A stretch of 64,000 bases of DNA from JAAUTG01 sp964458705 (GTDB taxonomy: Bacteria > Bacteroidota > Bacteroidia > Chitinophagales > Saprospiraceae), in NCBI GenBank assembly GCA_964458705.1, contig CAYWKD010000007.1, forward strand, positions 29,334-93,333, written 5' to 3'. Position 1 is the stretch's first letter; every line of letters begins with the position of its first letter. The notes beneath the pieces are model-generated. The model was not told the origin of the DNA. It was given only the letters and a program-made list of their open reading frames with translations, and searched no databases. Made by a program: the position numbers and the translations under genes. Shown here in pieces: positions 43,164-52,409 of this stretch.

Positions 43164-43895
43164 TTAAATTCGATTTTGGTTGACGATATTCAGTAAATCT
43201 TCTTTGTAGTTTTTGCCAATAGGTAAATGTTTTTCTTGCCCTTTTTCTCTTACTTCTACCATATTACCAATAATGGCATTGATTTTATCCAAAGCTACTA
43301 TATAGGATCGATGAATGCGGCGAAATAGATGACTAGGCAGTTTACTTTCCAGACTTTTCATGGTTTGTAGCGTAATCACTCGATTATCCCCCATCCGGAT
43401 GATAACATAATCTTTCAATCCTTCTACATAAATAATGTCATCATATTTGATCTTGACGAGCTTTTTGTCTGCTTTTACAAAAATAAAATCCTGTTCCTCC
43501 ACCTCAGCAATTCCTGTAACCTCCCCTTTTTCTAAATTGATTTGGTCTATTGCTTTATTCACTGCCTTCATAAAGCGATCCAGAGAAATTGGCTTTAATA
43601 AATAATCAATAGCATCTAATTCAAACCCCTCGATAGCGTAACTTGAATAGGCTGTTGTGAATATAACTTTAGGCGGATGGGACAAAGAGCGCAAAAAATC
43701 CGTCCCAATCAATTGAGGCATCTGAATATCTAAAAACATTAAATCAATAGCATGCTCATTGATAGCTTGATTGGCCTCAATAGCATTGCTACATTTTTGG
43801 ACTAAGTTAAGATTGGGCATCTTCCCAATGTAAGTCTCTAACACATCTTGAGCTAAAGGCTCATCATCTACAATAATTACATTTATAGCATCCAT
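43164..43895 (-). CDS. LytTR-family response regulator
   Basis: 243-aa response regulator of the LytR/AlgR type. The receiver domain has D10/D11 and phosphoacceptor D56 in FLDIQMP, with TAYSSYAIEGF near 81. A LytTR DNA-binding domain covers about 140-243 (FVKADKKLVKI, HRSYIVALDKI, PIGKNYKEDLL). Such regulators normally pair with a membrane histidine kinase of the LytS/YehU type, but none is encoded adjacent. Convergent with the methyltransferase gene, 18 bp apart. Confidence 0.92.
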   Translation of the reverse strand: MDAINVIIVDDEPLAQDVLETYIGKMPNLNLVQKCSNAIEANQAINEHAIDLMFLDIQMPQLIGTDFLRSLSHPPKVIFTTAYSSYAIEGFELDAIDYLLKPISLDRFMKAVNKAIDQINLEKGEVTGIAEVEEQDFIFVKADKKLVKIKYDDIIYVEGLKDYVIIRMGDNRVITLQTMKSLESKLPSHLFRRIHRSYIVALDKINAIIGNMVEVREKGQEKHLPIGKNYKEDLLNIVNQNRI

Positions 43896-44031
43896 TTATT
43901 TACGTTTAATCTTTTATTGATAGAATAAGACACTTCCATATTGAAGTGTTAAAACAATCTTAACATTTTTCAAGCTCAAGTGCATTATTCTTAGACTAAA
44001 AAGGACTTTTTGTCGAAGAAAAGAAAAAAAA

Positions 44032-45024
44032 CTACCTTTCTGTATTCATTACCCAATCGTAAGCATTGCTCAATAGCTGCTCTCGCTCTCCTAAAGTTAA
44101 ATCCAAGGGCAACTGTGCCAATCCAATAATGCGGCGCATGATCTCCATTCCTGCAAATTGCATACAAAGCGCCCACTCAAAGCCTGCTGGGCATTTATAA
44201 GTTGACCTAATATACATCACTTGCTCTTTAGGTAATTGTGCCATATTCAAATGTGCGATCAATATCCCTAGGTCGTACTCTGCGCTACCAAAATAAGAAA
44301 ACTCAGGATCAATCACCTTAAAATTTCCATTGACATTCAACCAACTTCCTGGGTAATAATCTCCATGCAATAATGCTTTTCCTTCCGAGAGATACACCTC
44401 ACCAAGTAGCTGCATTTTCTTTTTTAAGGCTGCATCTGTTTTATACGTCTCCGCCATTGCCTGCAGCCCTTCTTGAATCTTATCTAGGTTTAAGCCATTG
44501 TCCTCCATATATGGATACACAAACAAGTGCTCGTAATTCAATTTTCTCAATGCAAGATTATCGGGAAATTGTGCTGCATTCAAATTAGTATTATGCAAAA
44601 CAGACAAGAAAAAAATAATTTGCTCCAAATGTGCCTTACTCAATGACTGACCCTTCTGATACAAGGTTGTAAAATCTGCACCCTCTCCTAAATCTTCCAC
44701 TGCCAGCATCCGATTAGCAGCATCAAAACCAATCAAGTTTGGCATAAATTGATCTAAGGCTTGGACTGACGCAACAAATTCATAAAATTTTGCTTCTACT
44801 GCCACGCGCTCGACAGGTGCAGGAATGTCGGGGTACTTTTGTACATAGGGGTTTGCCTGTTTCAATATGAGCTTTGACTGCTGCGTTTTGGCTCTTAGTA
44901 CCATATTCATATTCCCTTCGCCCGGCTTTTCCAATGCTAGCACAGCATCCTCAGCGGTGATCCAATTTCGTTGATGAAGATATAGCGTAAGGTCTTGAAG
45001 TGCTGTCTTTAAACTTAGATTCAT
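44032..45024 (-). CDS. APH-fold phosphotransferase, S-methyl-5-thioribose kinase-like
   Basis: 330-aa protein kinase-like small-molecule phosphotransferase. The motifs match 5-methylthioribose kinase (MtnK) better than aminoglycoside kinases: GEGNMNMVLR near 36, LILKQANPYVQ with K55 near 52, the catalytic LLHGDYYPGSWL near 220, and DPEFSYFGSAEYDLG near 240. MtnK makes MTR-1-phosphate in methionine salvage. The protein is shorter than typical MtnK (about 400 aa) and no other mtn gene is nearby, so the substrate is open. Confidence 0.72.
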   Translation of the reverse strand: MNLSLKTALQDLTLYLHQRNWITAEDAVLALEKPGEGNMNMVLRAKTQQSKLILKQANPYVQKYPDIPAPVERVAVEAKFYEFVASVQALDQFMPNLIGFDAANRMLAVEDLGEGADFTTLYQKGQSLSKAHLEQIIFFLSVLHNTNLNAAQFPDNLALRKLNYEHLFVYPYMEDNGLNLDKIQEGLQAMAETYKTDAALKKKMQLLGEVYLSEGKALLHGDYYPGSWLNVNGNFKVIDPEFSYFGSAEYDLGILIAHLNMAQLPKEQVMYIRSTYKCPAGFEWALCMQFAGMEIMRRIIGLAQLPLDLTLGEREQLLSNAYDWVMNTER

Positions 45025-45157
45025 CTAATTATAAAATTTGATAATGCGACAATATAAGAATGATTGTGGAGTGTAGGTATCCAACGAATCGAAGTGTCTG
45101 CCTGCTAACATTGAAACCACTTTTACTAATAAATCGTTACCTATAAAAATCTATTCC

Positions 45158-45919
45158 ATGAATTGGCAGGAGCTTTGGAAAACACTGATTGAGCAATTAT
45201 ATTTTGACTTTATTACTTTTTTTCGTCCTAACTGGGAAGAACGTATTGATTTCACTCGCCCACCTACTTTTTTGAATCTTCCACTAGATGTAGCTAAAAC
45301 CACCCCACACGCTCCACAGCAGAATCTCGTCATTGGTATTCGAGAAAAAACAGGTGATATTATTTTACTGCTTACCGTTTTGGAGCAATTAGGTTACGAT
45401 AATCGTTCGTTTGGCAAGCAGTTATTCAAAGATTTTACTAAAACGCTAGCTGAGTTTGAAAACAAGATGCCCGTTACTGTTCAAGCTATTTTTTTAGCTA
45501 ACTCACTTCCCAAAGATGCCAAGCAATACGAATACAGCTACGACCAAATACAAATGCAAATGCAGTTTCCTAGCTACGTTGTACGAGAACAATATTTAGA
45601 TGACCTCTGGGAGATGGTCAATCCAATAGCTTTTGCCATTGCTGCCTGTCGCTTGCATTTAGAGAATGAGCAGCATCCCAAGGGTCGCATAGAAAGTAAA
45701 ATCAATTTAATATATCGCTTGCTACAACGCCATAATCGTCAACGCATCAACTTTGAAGCTGTACTGGTATTATTTCCTTTCATCAATGCAGTCATCACGC
45801 TGGATACAGCATGGCAAAAAGTATTTGAAGCGGAGCTAAAAAATCACATTTCATTGTCTGCCAGCTTATCAAAAGGGCAGCGATCGGCTTTATTGGAAAA
45901 AATGAGTGAGGTGTTTTAA
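45158..45919 (+). CDS. uncharacterised protein, Rpn/PD-(D/E)XK-like
   Basis: 253-aa cytoplasmic protein. The N-terminus (WQELWKTLIEQLYFDFITFF near 3, then RIDFTRPPTFL) resembles Rpn/YhgA-type proteins related to recombination-promoting PD-(D/E)XK nucleases. The expected nuclease core (an ExK on a strand) is not clear: IREKTGDI near 65 is the only candidate, so catalytic activity is doubtful. No mobile-element ends flank it. It precedes pgl by 55 bp on the same strand. Confidence 0.5.
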   Translation: MNWQELWKTLIEQLYFDFITFFRPNWEERIDFTRPPTFLNLPLDVAKTTPHAPQQNLVIGIREKTGDIILLLTVLEQLGYDNRSFGKQLFKDFTKTLAEFENKMPVTVQAIFLANSLPKDAKQYEYSYDQIQMQMQFPSYVVREQYLDDLWEMVNPIAFAIAACRLHLENEQHPKGRIESKINLIYRLLQRHNRQRINFEAVLVLFPFINAVITLDTAWQKVFEAELKNHISLSASLSKGQRSALLEKMSEVF

Positions 45920-45974
45920 TTCTTATATCCACTACTTTAGTAAATTTGTTATATCACAGTTATCAAATTCAGCA

Positions 45975-46694
45975 ATGATGAGCATACAGCAGCACATTTT
46001 TCCAGACAAACAAGCCCTAGCTCGACAATTTGCAGAAGACCTTTTGCAGTGGACAGCTAGTGAACGAAAATATACGATTGCCCTTTCTGGTGGCAGCACG
46101 CCCAAAGTGCTATTTGAACTATTGGCTAGAGAATATTTGTATCGCATTGATTGGCAGCACATTCACTTTTACTGGGGTGATGAGCGCTGTGTTCCTCCAA
46201 ATGATATAGACAGTAATTTCAAAATGACTTATGATTTATTACTCAAACACCTACCAGTTGATAAGTTGAATGTTTATCGCATACGAGGAGAAAAAGAACC
46301 TGTGGAAGAAGCTAAACGATACAGCAAACAAGTGAACTATGGCCTACACCATACCAACGGACTACCTCAGTTTGACTTAGTAATACTTGGTATGGGCGAT
46401 GATGGGCATACAGCTTCTATCTTCCCCAATCAAATTAACTTACTCAAGTCTGAAAAAATCTGTGCTGTAGCACGGCATCCAGAAACAGGGCAATTTCGTA
46501 TTACATTGACTGGAGGCATCATCAACAATGCAAAAAAAGTAGCCTTTCTTGTAACAGGTGAAGGCAAAGCCCAAAAAGTGGATGAAGTCATTAATCATAA
46601 ACGGAACTGGATGTTTCTGCCAGCGGCACACATTATCCCTCAATATGGTAACTTAATTTGGTACTTGGATGAAGCAGCAGCTATTCACCTTTAA
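45975..46694 (+). CDS. pgl: 6-phosphogluconolactonase
   Basis: 240-aa DevB-type lactonase, which hydrolyses 6-phosphogluconolactone in the oxidative pentose phosphate pathway. Motifs: ALSGGSTPKVLFELL near 38, HFYWGDERCVPP near 66, LGMGDDGHTASIFP near 143. The frame opens at 45906, but that N-terminus is not family-like; ATG at 45975 or 45978 fits. zwf and gnd, its usual partners, are not in the window. Confidence 0.95.
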   Translation: MMSIQQHIFPDKQALARQFAEDLLQWTASERKYTIALSGGSTPKVLFELLAREYLYRIDWQHIHFYWGDERCVPPNDIDSNFKMTYDLLLKHLPVDKLNVYRIRGEKEPVEEAKRYSKQVNYGLHHTNGLPQFDLVILGMGDDGHTASIFPNQINLLKSEKICAVARHPETGQFRITLTGGIINNAKKVAFLVTGEGKAQKVDEVINHKRNWMFLPAAHIIPQYGNLIWYLDEAAAIHL

Positions 46695-46724
46695 CTTTTA
46701 AGTCCAAAAAGACATTTACATAGT

Positions 46725-48158
46725 ATGAAGTATCGCTTTGGATTAATCGGTGTAGCTTTTTTGCTTTTGGGTTGTAATGAAAAACCTCAATCGAGCGATG
46801 AGGCAACAGAAGCATACCTCGATATTATTACGACAGAAGAAATTGAAAAGCCTGTGGAAAGTTATAGTTTTACGGATACTCCAATCATAAAACCATCTAT
46901 TGTTAATATTCCCGTTCAGCTTAGTTTACCTGAACTAGAACGATTGGTGAATGATGAATTTAATGTCATATTAGCAGAAAATAGTGCTTTTGAACAAGAT
47001 GGTTATAGAATAAAAGTAGCAAAATTAGACAATGTAAAGCTAGCACTAACGGATCAACGCATTAAATATCTAGTACCTCTACAGTTAAACATTGCCAAAA
47101 ATATTGGCTTTGGTACAGTCAAAGCAGACGCAGCTATTGCTATTCAATTCTTTACCGATTTTGACATCAAAGAGGACTGGACACTTGAGACCAACTCTTC
47201 TATTGAAACTTACGAATGGCTTGAACAACCCAAACTTAGAATGGGCGCAATCAGCTTACCTGCGGGATTCGTCGGCGATATGATTATTGATCGAAGCCGA
47301 ACGCTCATTACTCAAACAATTGATGAACAAATTAAAAATAACTTAAACCTGCGTGCATCTATTACAAATGCTTGGAAACAGCTCCAAAATCCTATTGAAA
47401 TATCAGAGGAATACAAAACGTGGATCAACGTTAATCCACAAAAAATCACCCTGTCACCTATCGTGAGCAAAAACAATGCTGTGGAATTTACAATTGCCGT
47501 TTCTTCCTCACCAGAAGTGTCCATTGGCATGCCTCCAGCTAGCCACTTCGCCAGTCAATTGCCCTCTTTTCAATTTAGCGAAGCAAAAGATGAAAATTTC
47601 AGAGTCATTCTGCCTGCTTCTATCTCTTACGAAAGAGCAGAGACACTAGCAATGGAAAATATTAAAGGAGAGTCTTTTTCATCAGGAAAATATAAAGTGC
47701 GCATTGAAGATTTGGAGCTGTACGGTCAGGCGAACCGCTTAGTCATCAATACTAAGCTATCAGGTAGCTATCGGGGTAGCATTTATTTAATTGGTGAGCC
47801 TTACTACAATAAACTTCGTAATCAGATAGATATTAAAGATTTAGACTATACCTTAGGTACTAAAAACTTTTTACTCAGAACAGCAGGATGGCTGATTAAA
47901 AGTAATATGCGAAAAAAAATTAGGGAGAACCTCAATTTATTTATCGACTACAACATCGAATCCGTAAAAAAGCAAGCTAAAACACAATTTGAACGCTACG
48001 AAATAGCTCCTGGCATTATTTTAAATAGTGAACTGAATGATTTGAATATTACGGATGTCTTTCTAACACCTGAAGGAATTAACGTACAATTGGGCATAGA
48101 AGGAAAGGTAAATATTGAAATGGAAGCTATCCAAATGGTAAAGCATACAGGAAAATAA
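46725..48158 (+). CDS. DUF4403 family lipoprotein
   Basis: 477-aa protein with lipobox LLGC (Cys17) and a DUF4403 domain over most of the mature chain. Characteristic pieces are SIVNIPVQLSLPELERLVN near 62, a basic-hydrophobic TAGWLIKSNMRKKIRENL near 392, and alternating strands throughout. The family is envelope-located and of unknown function; the fold may be lipid-binding. The ATG lies 30 bp after pgl, so the two may be cotranscribed. Confidence 0.82.
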   Translation: MKYRFGLIGVAFLLLGCNEKPQSSDEATEAYLDIITTEEIEKPVESYSFTDTPIIKPSIVNIPVQLSLPELERLVNDEFNVILAENSAFEQDGYRIKVAKLDNVKLALTDQRIKYLVPLQLNIAKNIGFGTVKADAAIAIQFFTDFDIKEDWTLETNSSIETYEWLEQPKLRMGAISLPAGFVGDMIIDRSRTLITQTIDEQIKNNLNLRASITNAWKQLQNPIEISEEYKTWINVNPQKITLSPIVSKNNAVEFTIAVSSSPEVSIGMPPASHFASQLPSFQFSEAKDENFRVILPASISYERAETLAMENIKGESFSSGKYKVRIEDLELYGQANRLVINTKLSGSYRGSIYLIGEPYYNKLRNQIDIKDLDYTLGTKNFLLRTAGWLIKSNMRKKIRENLNLFIDYNIESVKKQAKTQFERYEIAPGIILNSELNDLNITDVFLTPEGINVQLGIEGKVNIEMEAIQMVKHTGK

Positions 48159-48167
48159 TTCGTGCTA

Positions 48168-48287
48168 ATGTCGCTCAATGAAGCCAAATCCATACTTTTA
48201 AAACATAAATTACTACTAGACCACAAGCAAAAAAGCACTCATATTGAAAACATATTAGCAGCTTTTAGGCTTATAAACCCAATATAA
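48168..48287 (+). CDS. possible 39-aa peptide
   Basis: Short ORF MSLNEAKSIL...INPI lying between DUF4403 and the S41 protease genes, 9 bp after one and 18 bp before the other. The product looks like a charged, helix-forming peptide with no signal. The tight fit in the operon is the only support; it may be an uncoded spacer. Confidence 0.35.
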   Translation: MSLNEAKSILLKHKLLLDHKQKSTHIENILAAFRLINPI

Positions 48288-48305
48288 AATATCTGATCCT
48301 TCAGC

Positions 48306-49931
48306 ATGGCAAATCAAAAACAACAATATATTTGGCTTCCTACACTGCTTGCACTACTGTTCATTATTGGTGTATTGGTAGGTACTTTCTTAGATAATAA
48401 CGCTCCATTTATCTCTGTAAAATCAAGCAATGAGGCTTTTCCTAGTCTAGGTCAAGGAAAAATTGAGGAGATTCTGCGCTATGTCGATGCAAAATATGTT
48501 GATGTAGTTGAACAAGGAGCTTTGATGAGTCAGGCTGTCGAATCAGTCATAGATGATCTTGATCCTCATTCTAATTACATTTCTGCCGAAGAACTACAAA
48601 GCATTAATGAACAATTAGCCGGAAACTTTGAAGGAATTGGTATTGAGTTTATGATGCTTGATGATACTTTAGTAGTTGTCACTGCTCTGCCAGAAGGCCC
48701 CTCTCATAAAGCAGGTATTCTATCAGGAGATAAGATTATCACAGTCGAAGATAGCACTGTATCTGGTGTAAACAAGGAAGTAGAAGAGATCACTCAGCAA
48801 TTGAGAGGAGCAAAAGGAACTCAAGTAACAATCGGTATTTTGAGAAAAGGAATATCAGCATTGAAAGAAGTTTCCATTATACGCAATGAAATTCCCATCA
48901 ATAGTGTAGATGTAGCTTACGAGGTTAAACCTGGTATTGGGTATATTAAAATTAATCGCTTTAGTGCTTCGACTTATCAGGAATTTATGCAGCATTTGGA
49001 GCGACTAGTAGAGGAAGAAAATATAAAGGATTTGATTCTTGATCTTCGGAATAATCCAGGCGGTTATTTGCAGCAAGCTACTAAGATACTTAGTCAGTTA
49101 TTCAAGGAAAAGGATAAACTACTCGTCTATACTGAAGGTAGGGCGGTAAAAAAGACAGAATATAGAACCTCCGGTCGAAACTTCTTTTCAATTGATAATA
49201 TTGCCGTTCTTATCAATGAAGGCTCTGCTTCGGCAAGCGAAATAATTGCAGGTGCTATTCAAGATTTAGATAGAGGAATGATCGTTGGGCGACGTTCCTT
49301 TGGTAAGGGCTTGGTGCAAGAACAGTACAATCTAAATGACGGGTCTGCATTAAGATTAACTGTTGCACGCTACTATACTCCTTCTGGTCGCTCCATTCAA
49401 AGAGACTATCAAAATTCAGAAGGCTATCAAAATGACTTAGCTAATAGATACGAGCATGGAGAATTTGTCTATAAGGACAGCGTAGAAGTGATTGATTCTT
49501 TGAAATTCCGAACCTCAAAAGGAAGGCTAGTGTATGGTGGCGGCGGCATCACGCCAGATGTATTCGTACCAATCGATACTACTTACTTTGAGCCTGAATT
49601 TATAGCCTACCAAAATATTATTCCAGCGTATGTATTTCGCTATATCGAGCAACATACTGAAATACTTAATGTAAATGAAGAAGAAAACATTAGCAGTGCG
49701 TTTTTTGATGATTTTTTAATTTATGCTGAGCAGAAAGGGATAATTTCGGACTCTACCCAAATTGAAATGTTTCGCCCAGCACTTAACCGATCATTAAAAG
49801 CCAGATTAGCAAAGCAAATAAATGGAAACGATGATTACTACAAAGTATGGAATCAGAAAGACCGCTCTATCCTGAAAGCAATTGAAGTACTTCAATCTGA
49901 AGATCCTCTAAAATTAAGGGCTTTAAAGTAA
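48306..49931 (+). CDS. S41 family C-terminal processing protease
   Basis: 541-aa carboxy-terminal processing peptidase. An N-terminal membrane anchor or uncleaved signal lies at about 10-30 (LLALLFIIGVLVGTF). A PDZ domain covers about 95-180 (GIGIEFMM, GILSGDKIITVED). The S41 core has LDLRNNPGGYL near 246, INEGSASASEIIAGA near 302 holding the nucleophile Ser, and RRSFGKGLVQEQ near 332 holding the catalytic Lys. It trims periplasmic proteins from their C-termini. It could act on envelope proteins of the neighbouring genes, which is inference. Confidence 0.93.
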   Translation: MANQKQQYIWLPTLLALLFIIGVLVGTFLDNNAPFISVKSSNEAFPSLGQGKIEEILRYVDAKYVDVVEQGALMSQAVESVIDDLDPHSNYISAEELQSINEQLAGNFEGIGIEFMMLDDTLVVVTALPEGPSHKAGILSGDKIITVEDSTVSGVNKEVEEITQQLRGAKGTQVTIGILRKGISALKEVSIIRNEIPINSVDVAYEVKPGIGYIKINRFSASTYQEFMQHLERLVEEENIKDLILDLRNNPGGYLQQATKILSQLFKEKDKLLVYTEGRAVKKTEYRTSGRNFFSIDNIAVLINEGSASASEIIAGAIQDLDRGMIVGRRSFGKGLVQEQYNLNDGSALRLTVARYYTPSGRSIQRDYQNSEGYQNDLANRYEHGEFVYKDSVEVIDSLKFRTSKGRLVYGGGGITPDVFVPIDTTYFEPEFIAYQNIIPAYVFRYIEQHTEILNVNEEENISSAFFDDFLIYAEQKGIISDSTQIEMFRPALNRSLKARLAKQINGNDDYYKVWNQKDRSILKAIEVLQSEDPLKLRALK

Positions 49932-49936
49932 AAAGC

Positions 49937-49960
49937 CGTTCAATTTTATATCATTGAACG
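49937..49960. terminator. hairpin after S41 protease gene
   Basis: CGTTCAAT (49937-49944) pairs with ATTGAACG (49953-49960), 8-nt loop. It starts 5 bp past the stop. No real T-tract, so weak. Confidence 0.45.
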
Positions 49961-50140
49961 ACTTACTATCTCACTTTAATTAGTCAAAAGTTTTATTGGA
50001 AATTAAACGCTTACTTGTCTAAAAAGGAATTTTCGTATTGTTTCTTACTGGTAAAGATAGATAATTTTGAATTAATTCAAAATTATAAAAAATAATTCGG
50101 AAAATTTATTCATAAAACCTGTCATAAGCCTTAGATTATT

Positions 50141-50148
50141 TAGATTTG
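50141..50148 (+). promoter_or_regulatory. putative -7 box TAGATTTG
   Basis: Matches TAnnTTTG, about 60 bp before the lipoprotein ATG at 50208. No TTG at the expected upstream distance. Confidence 0.4.
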
Positions 50149-50207
50149 ATACTCTTAGCAGCGTTCTGCCCCGATAGTCGTTAAAGAGTTAAGAATTAAA
50201 AGGACTT

Positions 50208-50866
50208 ATGAGGATAGGTATTTATTCAATTGTTATCAGCGTATTACTTTTGGGTTGTAAAAATGAATTGCAAGACGATCCCGTGATCGTAGCAGACGTG
50301 GACAACGAATTTGTAGTAGATATGCAAGAGACCTTCACCCCAATGGAGCGTCCACTTCAGTTCAAATTACAGTCCCTACTGAATCAATCTTGCCAAAATT
50401 ACAGTATTGAATTTGACCTTAAAGTCTATGATAATCGAATCATACTCAAGATGCAAGAATTGATTCCACCAGCGCAAGGGGAATGTGAACTCGGTAACGC
50501 ACCAGCTATTTCGATCGCCGAAGCAGGCGTAATGGCGAAAGGATACTTTGATCTACAAATAAACATTCAGAATGACGTAATCAATAGAGGTAGATTAATT
50601 GTGGATAACACTAGCTATCGCATTGATNNNNNNNNNNNNNNNNNNNNNNNNNNNNNNNNNNNNNNNNNNNNNNNNNNNNNNNNNNNNNNNNNNNNNNNNN
50701 NNNNNNNNNNNNNNNNNNNNNNNNNNNTTCAGATGGTTCTGTTCATTACTTTCAAGCAAATTATACGGACTTAGCTACAATCAAACAGACCATTCAACAA
50801 TACAGAAGTCAGTACACTGACCAATTAAAATTATCTTTTTTCACTACGGAAGGAGATGTGCTTTAG
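50208..50866 (+). CDS. lipoprotein interrupted by assembly gap
   Basis: Predicted lipoprotein (lipobox LLGC, Cys17) with no recognised domain; a central part reads FQFKLQ-like segments and NQSCQNYSIEFDLKVYDN. The 5' part runs to 50627. After the 100-N gap, a frame from 50729 continues as SDGSVHYFQANYTDL and ends TTEGDVL-stop at 50866. The two halves fit one protein but are not in the same frame across 100 bases, so the gap length is a placeholder. The 3' end overlaps the convergent SDR gene by 4 bp. Function unknown. Confidence 0.7.
50628..50727. other. assembly gap (100 N)
   Basis: Exactly 100 undetermined bases inside a lipoprotein gene. For the flanking halves to form one ORF, the true length must be 2 modulo 3, so 100 (1 modulo 3) is not the real length. 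Confidence 0.95.
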
Positions 50867-51888
50867 TGCAAAGGTAGCAGCATGGGGTTAAAATTATTGT
50901 TAGCCGCTTCTTTTAACTGAGCTGCTGTCTCAGATATGGTTTGTCGAATAGGAGTGTAAGCTACATTTAACTGCTCAATCGACTTATCATTTTCATAGTA
51001 GTAGCATTTGCTAGAGTGCCTAGCTGTTTCTTTGGTAATAAATGACTGCTTATTTGTCATTCGAGATTGCAACCAAGCTCCACGCCATGCTAATTCTTGT
51101 AGGAGATAATTTACCTTGATGCTAGGACGCTTTTTCTTGAGTGCATCCGATATTTCATTCATAATATCTTGATAAGTGATATTTTCACCATTCAAAATAA
51201 ATCGCTCTCCTGAGATATTGCTCTCCATTAAGTCAATCATTGCTCTTACAACATCTCTTGCATCAACCCAGCCTGTTCCTCCTCGTGCGTAGAAGTTAAA
51301 ATTATTCCAGCCATTCATAAAAAACTTGCAAGTACCTTGATGCCAAAAGCCACTACCTAGTATAATAGACGGATTTACAATTGCGGCATTCAACCCTTCG
51401 GCTACTCCACGCCATACTTCCAATTCTGCTAAATGTTTAGAGATGGCGTACTGGCTATTCCGCTTGCTATTTTCCCATCTTGCTGTTTCACTTAAATGTG
51501 ATGTTCTTTTTGAACGCCCTAGTGCCGCAACGGAACTAACATGAACTAATTTTTCAACTGCTGAAACAAGTGCTATATTCACTACATTAGCTGTTCCTTT
51601 AACATTCACGGACATCAATTTTTCACGATCTCTTGGATCATAGGAAACTACTGCTGCGCAATGATACACTTGCTGCATACCCTGCATCGCATCTTCTAAA
51701 CTCGGAATATCTAAAATATCACCCTCAACCCACTCGATACGATGAGCTATATCTTCTACTAAATTCATTGGGCTGTTTGCCCGCTTCAATGCTCGAATAG
51801 GTCGATAATCTCTCTTTAGCAAATTGTGTAATAAATAAGCCCCTAAAAATCCAGTTCCTCCAGTAATAAATATATTGGATCGAGTCAT
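50863..51888 (-). CDS. NAD(P)-dependent epimerase/dehydratase (extended SDR)
   Basis: 341-aa extended short-chain dehydrogenase of the dihydroflavonol-reductase/3-beta-HSD type. The cofactor motif GGTGFLG lies near residue 10, HCAAVVSYDP near 76, the catalytic YAISK near 147 and NPSIILGSG near 173. The frame extends to a TTG at 51915 that overlaps the GNAT stop codon; the ATG at 51888 puts the Rossmann strand at its normal distance. The substrate is unknown. Probably cotranscribed with the GNAT gene upstream. Confidence 0.88.
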   Translation of the reverse strand: MTRSNIFITGGTGFLGAYLLHNLLKRDYRPIRALKRANSPMNLVEDIAHRIEWVEGDILDIPSLEDAMQGMQQVYHCAAVVSYDPRDREKLMSVNVKGTANVVNIALVSAVEKLVHVSSVAALGRSKRTSHLSETARWENSKRNSQYAISKHLAELEVWRGVAEGLNAAIVNPSIILGSGFWHQGTCKFFMNGWNNFNFYARGGTGWVDARDVVRAMIDLMESNISGERFILNGENITYQDIMNEISDALKKKRPSIKVNYLLQELAWRGAWLQSRMTNKQSFITKETARHSSKCYYYENDKSIEQLNVAYTPIRQTISETAAQLKEAANNNFNPMLLPLH

Positions 51889-51911
51889 TTTAGATTGGTT
51901 ATAGTTTTTCT

Positions 51912-52316
51912 TCAACCTCTTCTCTCATGAATCCACATAGGAATTGTCATTTCTGCCCTTTGAAATCCACATTTTTCGTAGAAAGAGACTGCATCTATCT
52001 GAGCCACAAGTATCTGTTGATGAAAACCTTCATAGTATTTTTGCATATGCTGCATGATAGTTTTTCCAATACCTCGGCCTTGATAGTCAGGATGCACCAA
52101 TAAATGAGGGTAATAAACGACTAGGCATCCATCCGTCAAGGCACTACCTAAGCCAACCAGTTGATTACCATCCCAAGCAGTTACTAGCGTACTCACCTGC
52201 TTCAATGCTTGTTCCAATTCTTTAGGCTTATCCCCTGCTGACCATTTGTTAGCTCTGTACAAAGCAGTGACTTGCTCAATAGGCAGTTGCTTTATCTCTT
52301 TTATCTCAATTGACAT
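51912..52316 (-). CDS. GNAT family N-acetyltransferase
   Basis: 134-aa acetyl-CoA-dependent N-acetyltransferase. The acetyl-CoA loop HPDYQGRGIGKTIMQHM lies near 74 (Q/RxxGxG/A) and the C-terminal AVSFYEKCGFQ near 108. The frame is open to 52352; the ATG at 52316 is preceded by GAGG about 6 nt upstream and gives the usual length. The acceptor cannot be predicted. Its stop lies 24 bp before the preferred SDR start. Confidence 0.88.
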   Translation of the reverse strand: MSIEIKEIKQLPIEQVTALYRANKWSAGDKPKELEQALKQVSTLVTAWDGNQLVGLGSALTDGCLVVYYPHLLVHPDYQGRGIGKTIMQHMQKYYEGFHQQILVAQIDAVSFYEKCGFQRAEMTIPMWIHERRG

Positions 52317-52409
52317 GAGTGCCTCATGGTTTACATCATAAATAGTTAGCAAAAATAAACTTCATAATTGCAAAGATTTTACTTAAAAATAGTTACTTTT
52401 TTATTTATG

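Noticed and set aside
45158..45919. A transposase or mobile element
   Set aside because: Only the N-terminus resembles Rpn-type proteins; there are no inverted repeats or target duplications around it.
50599..50820. A separate ORF running through the N gap
   Set aside because: It depends on the placeholder gap length and does not resemble a protein.
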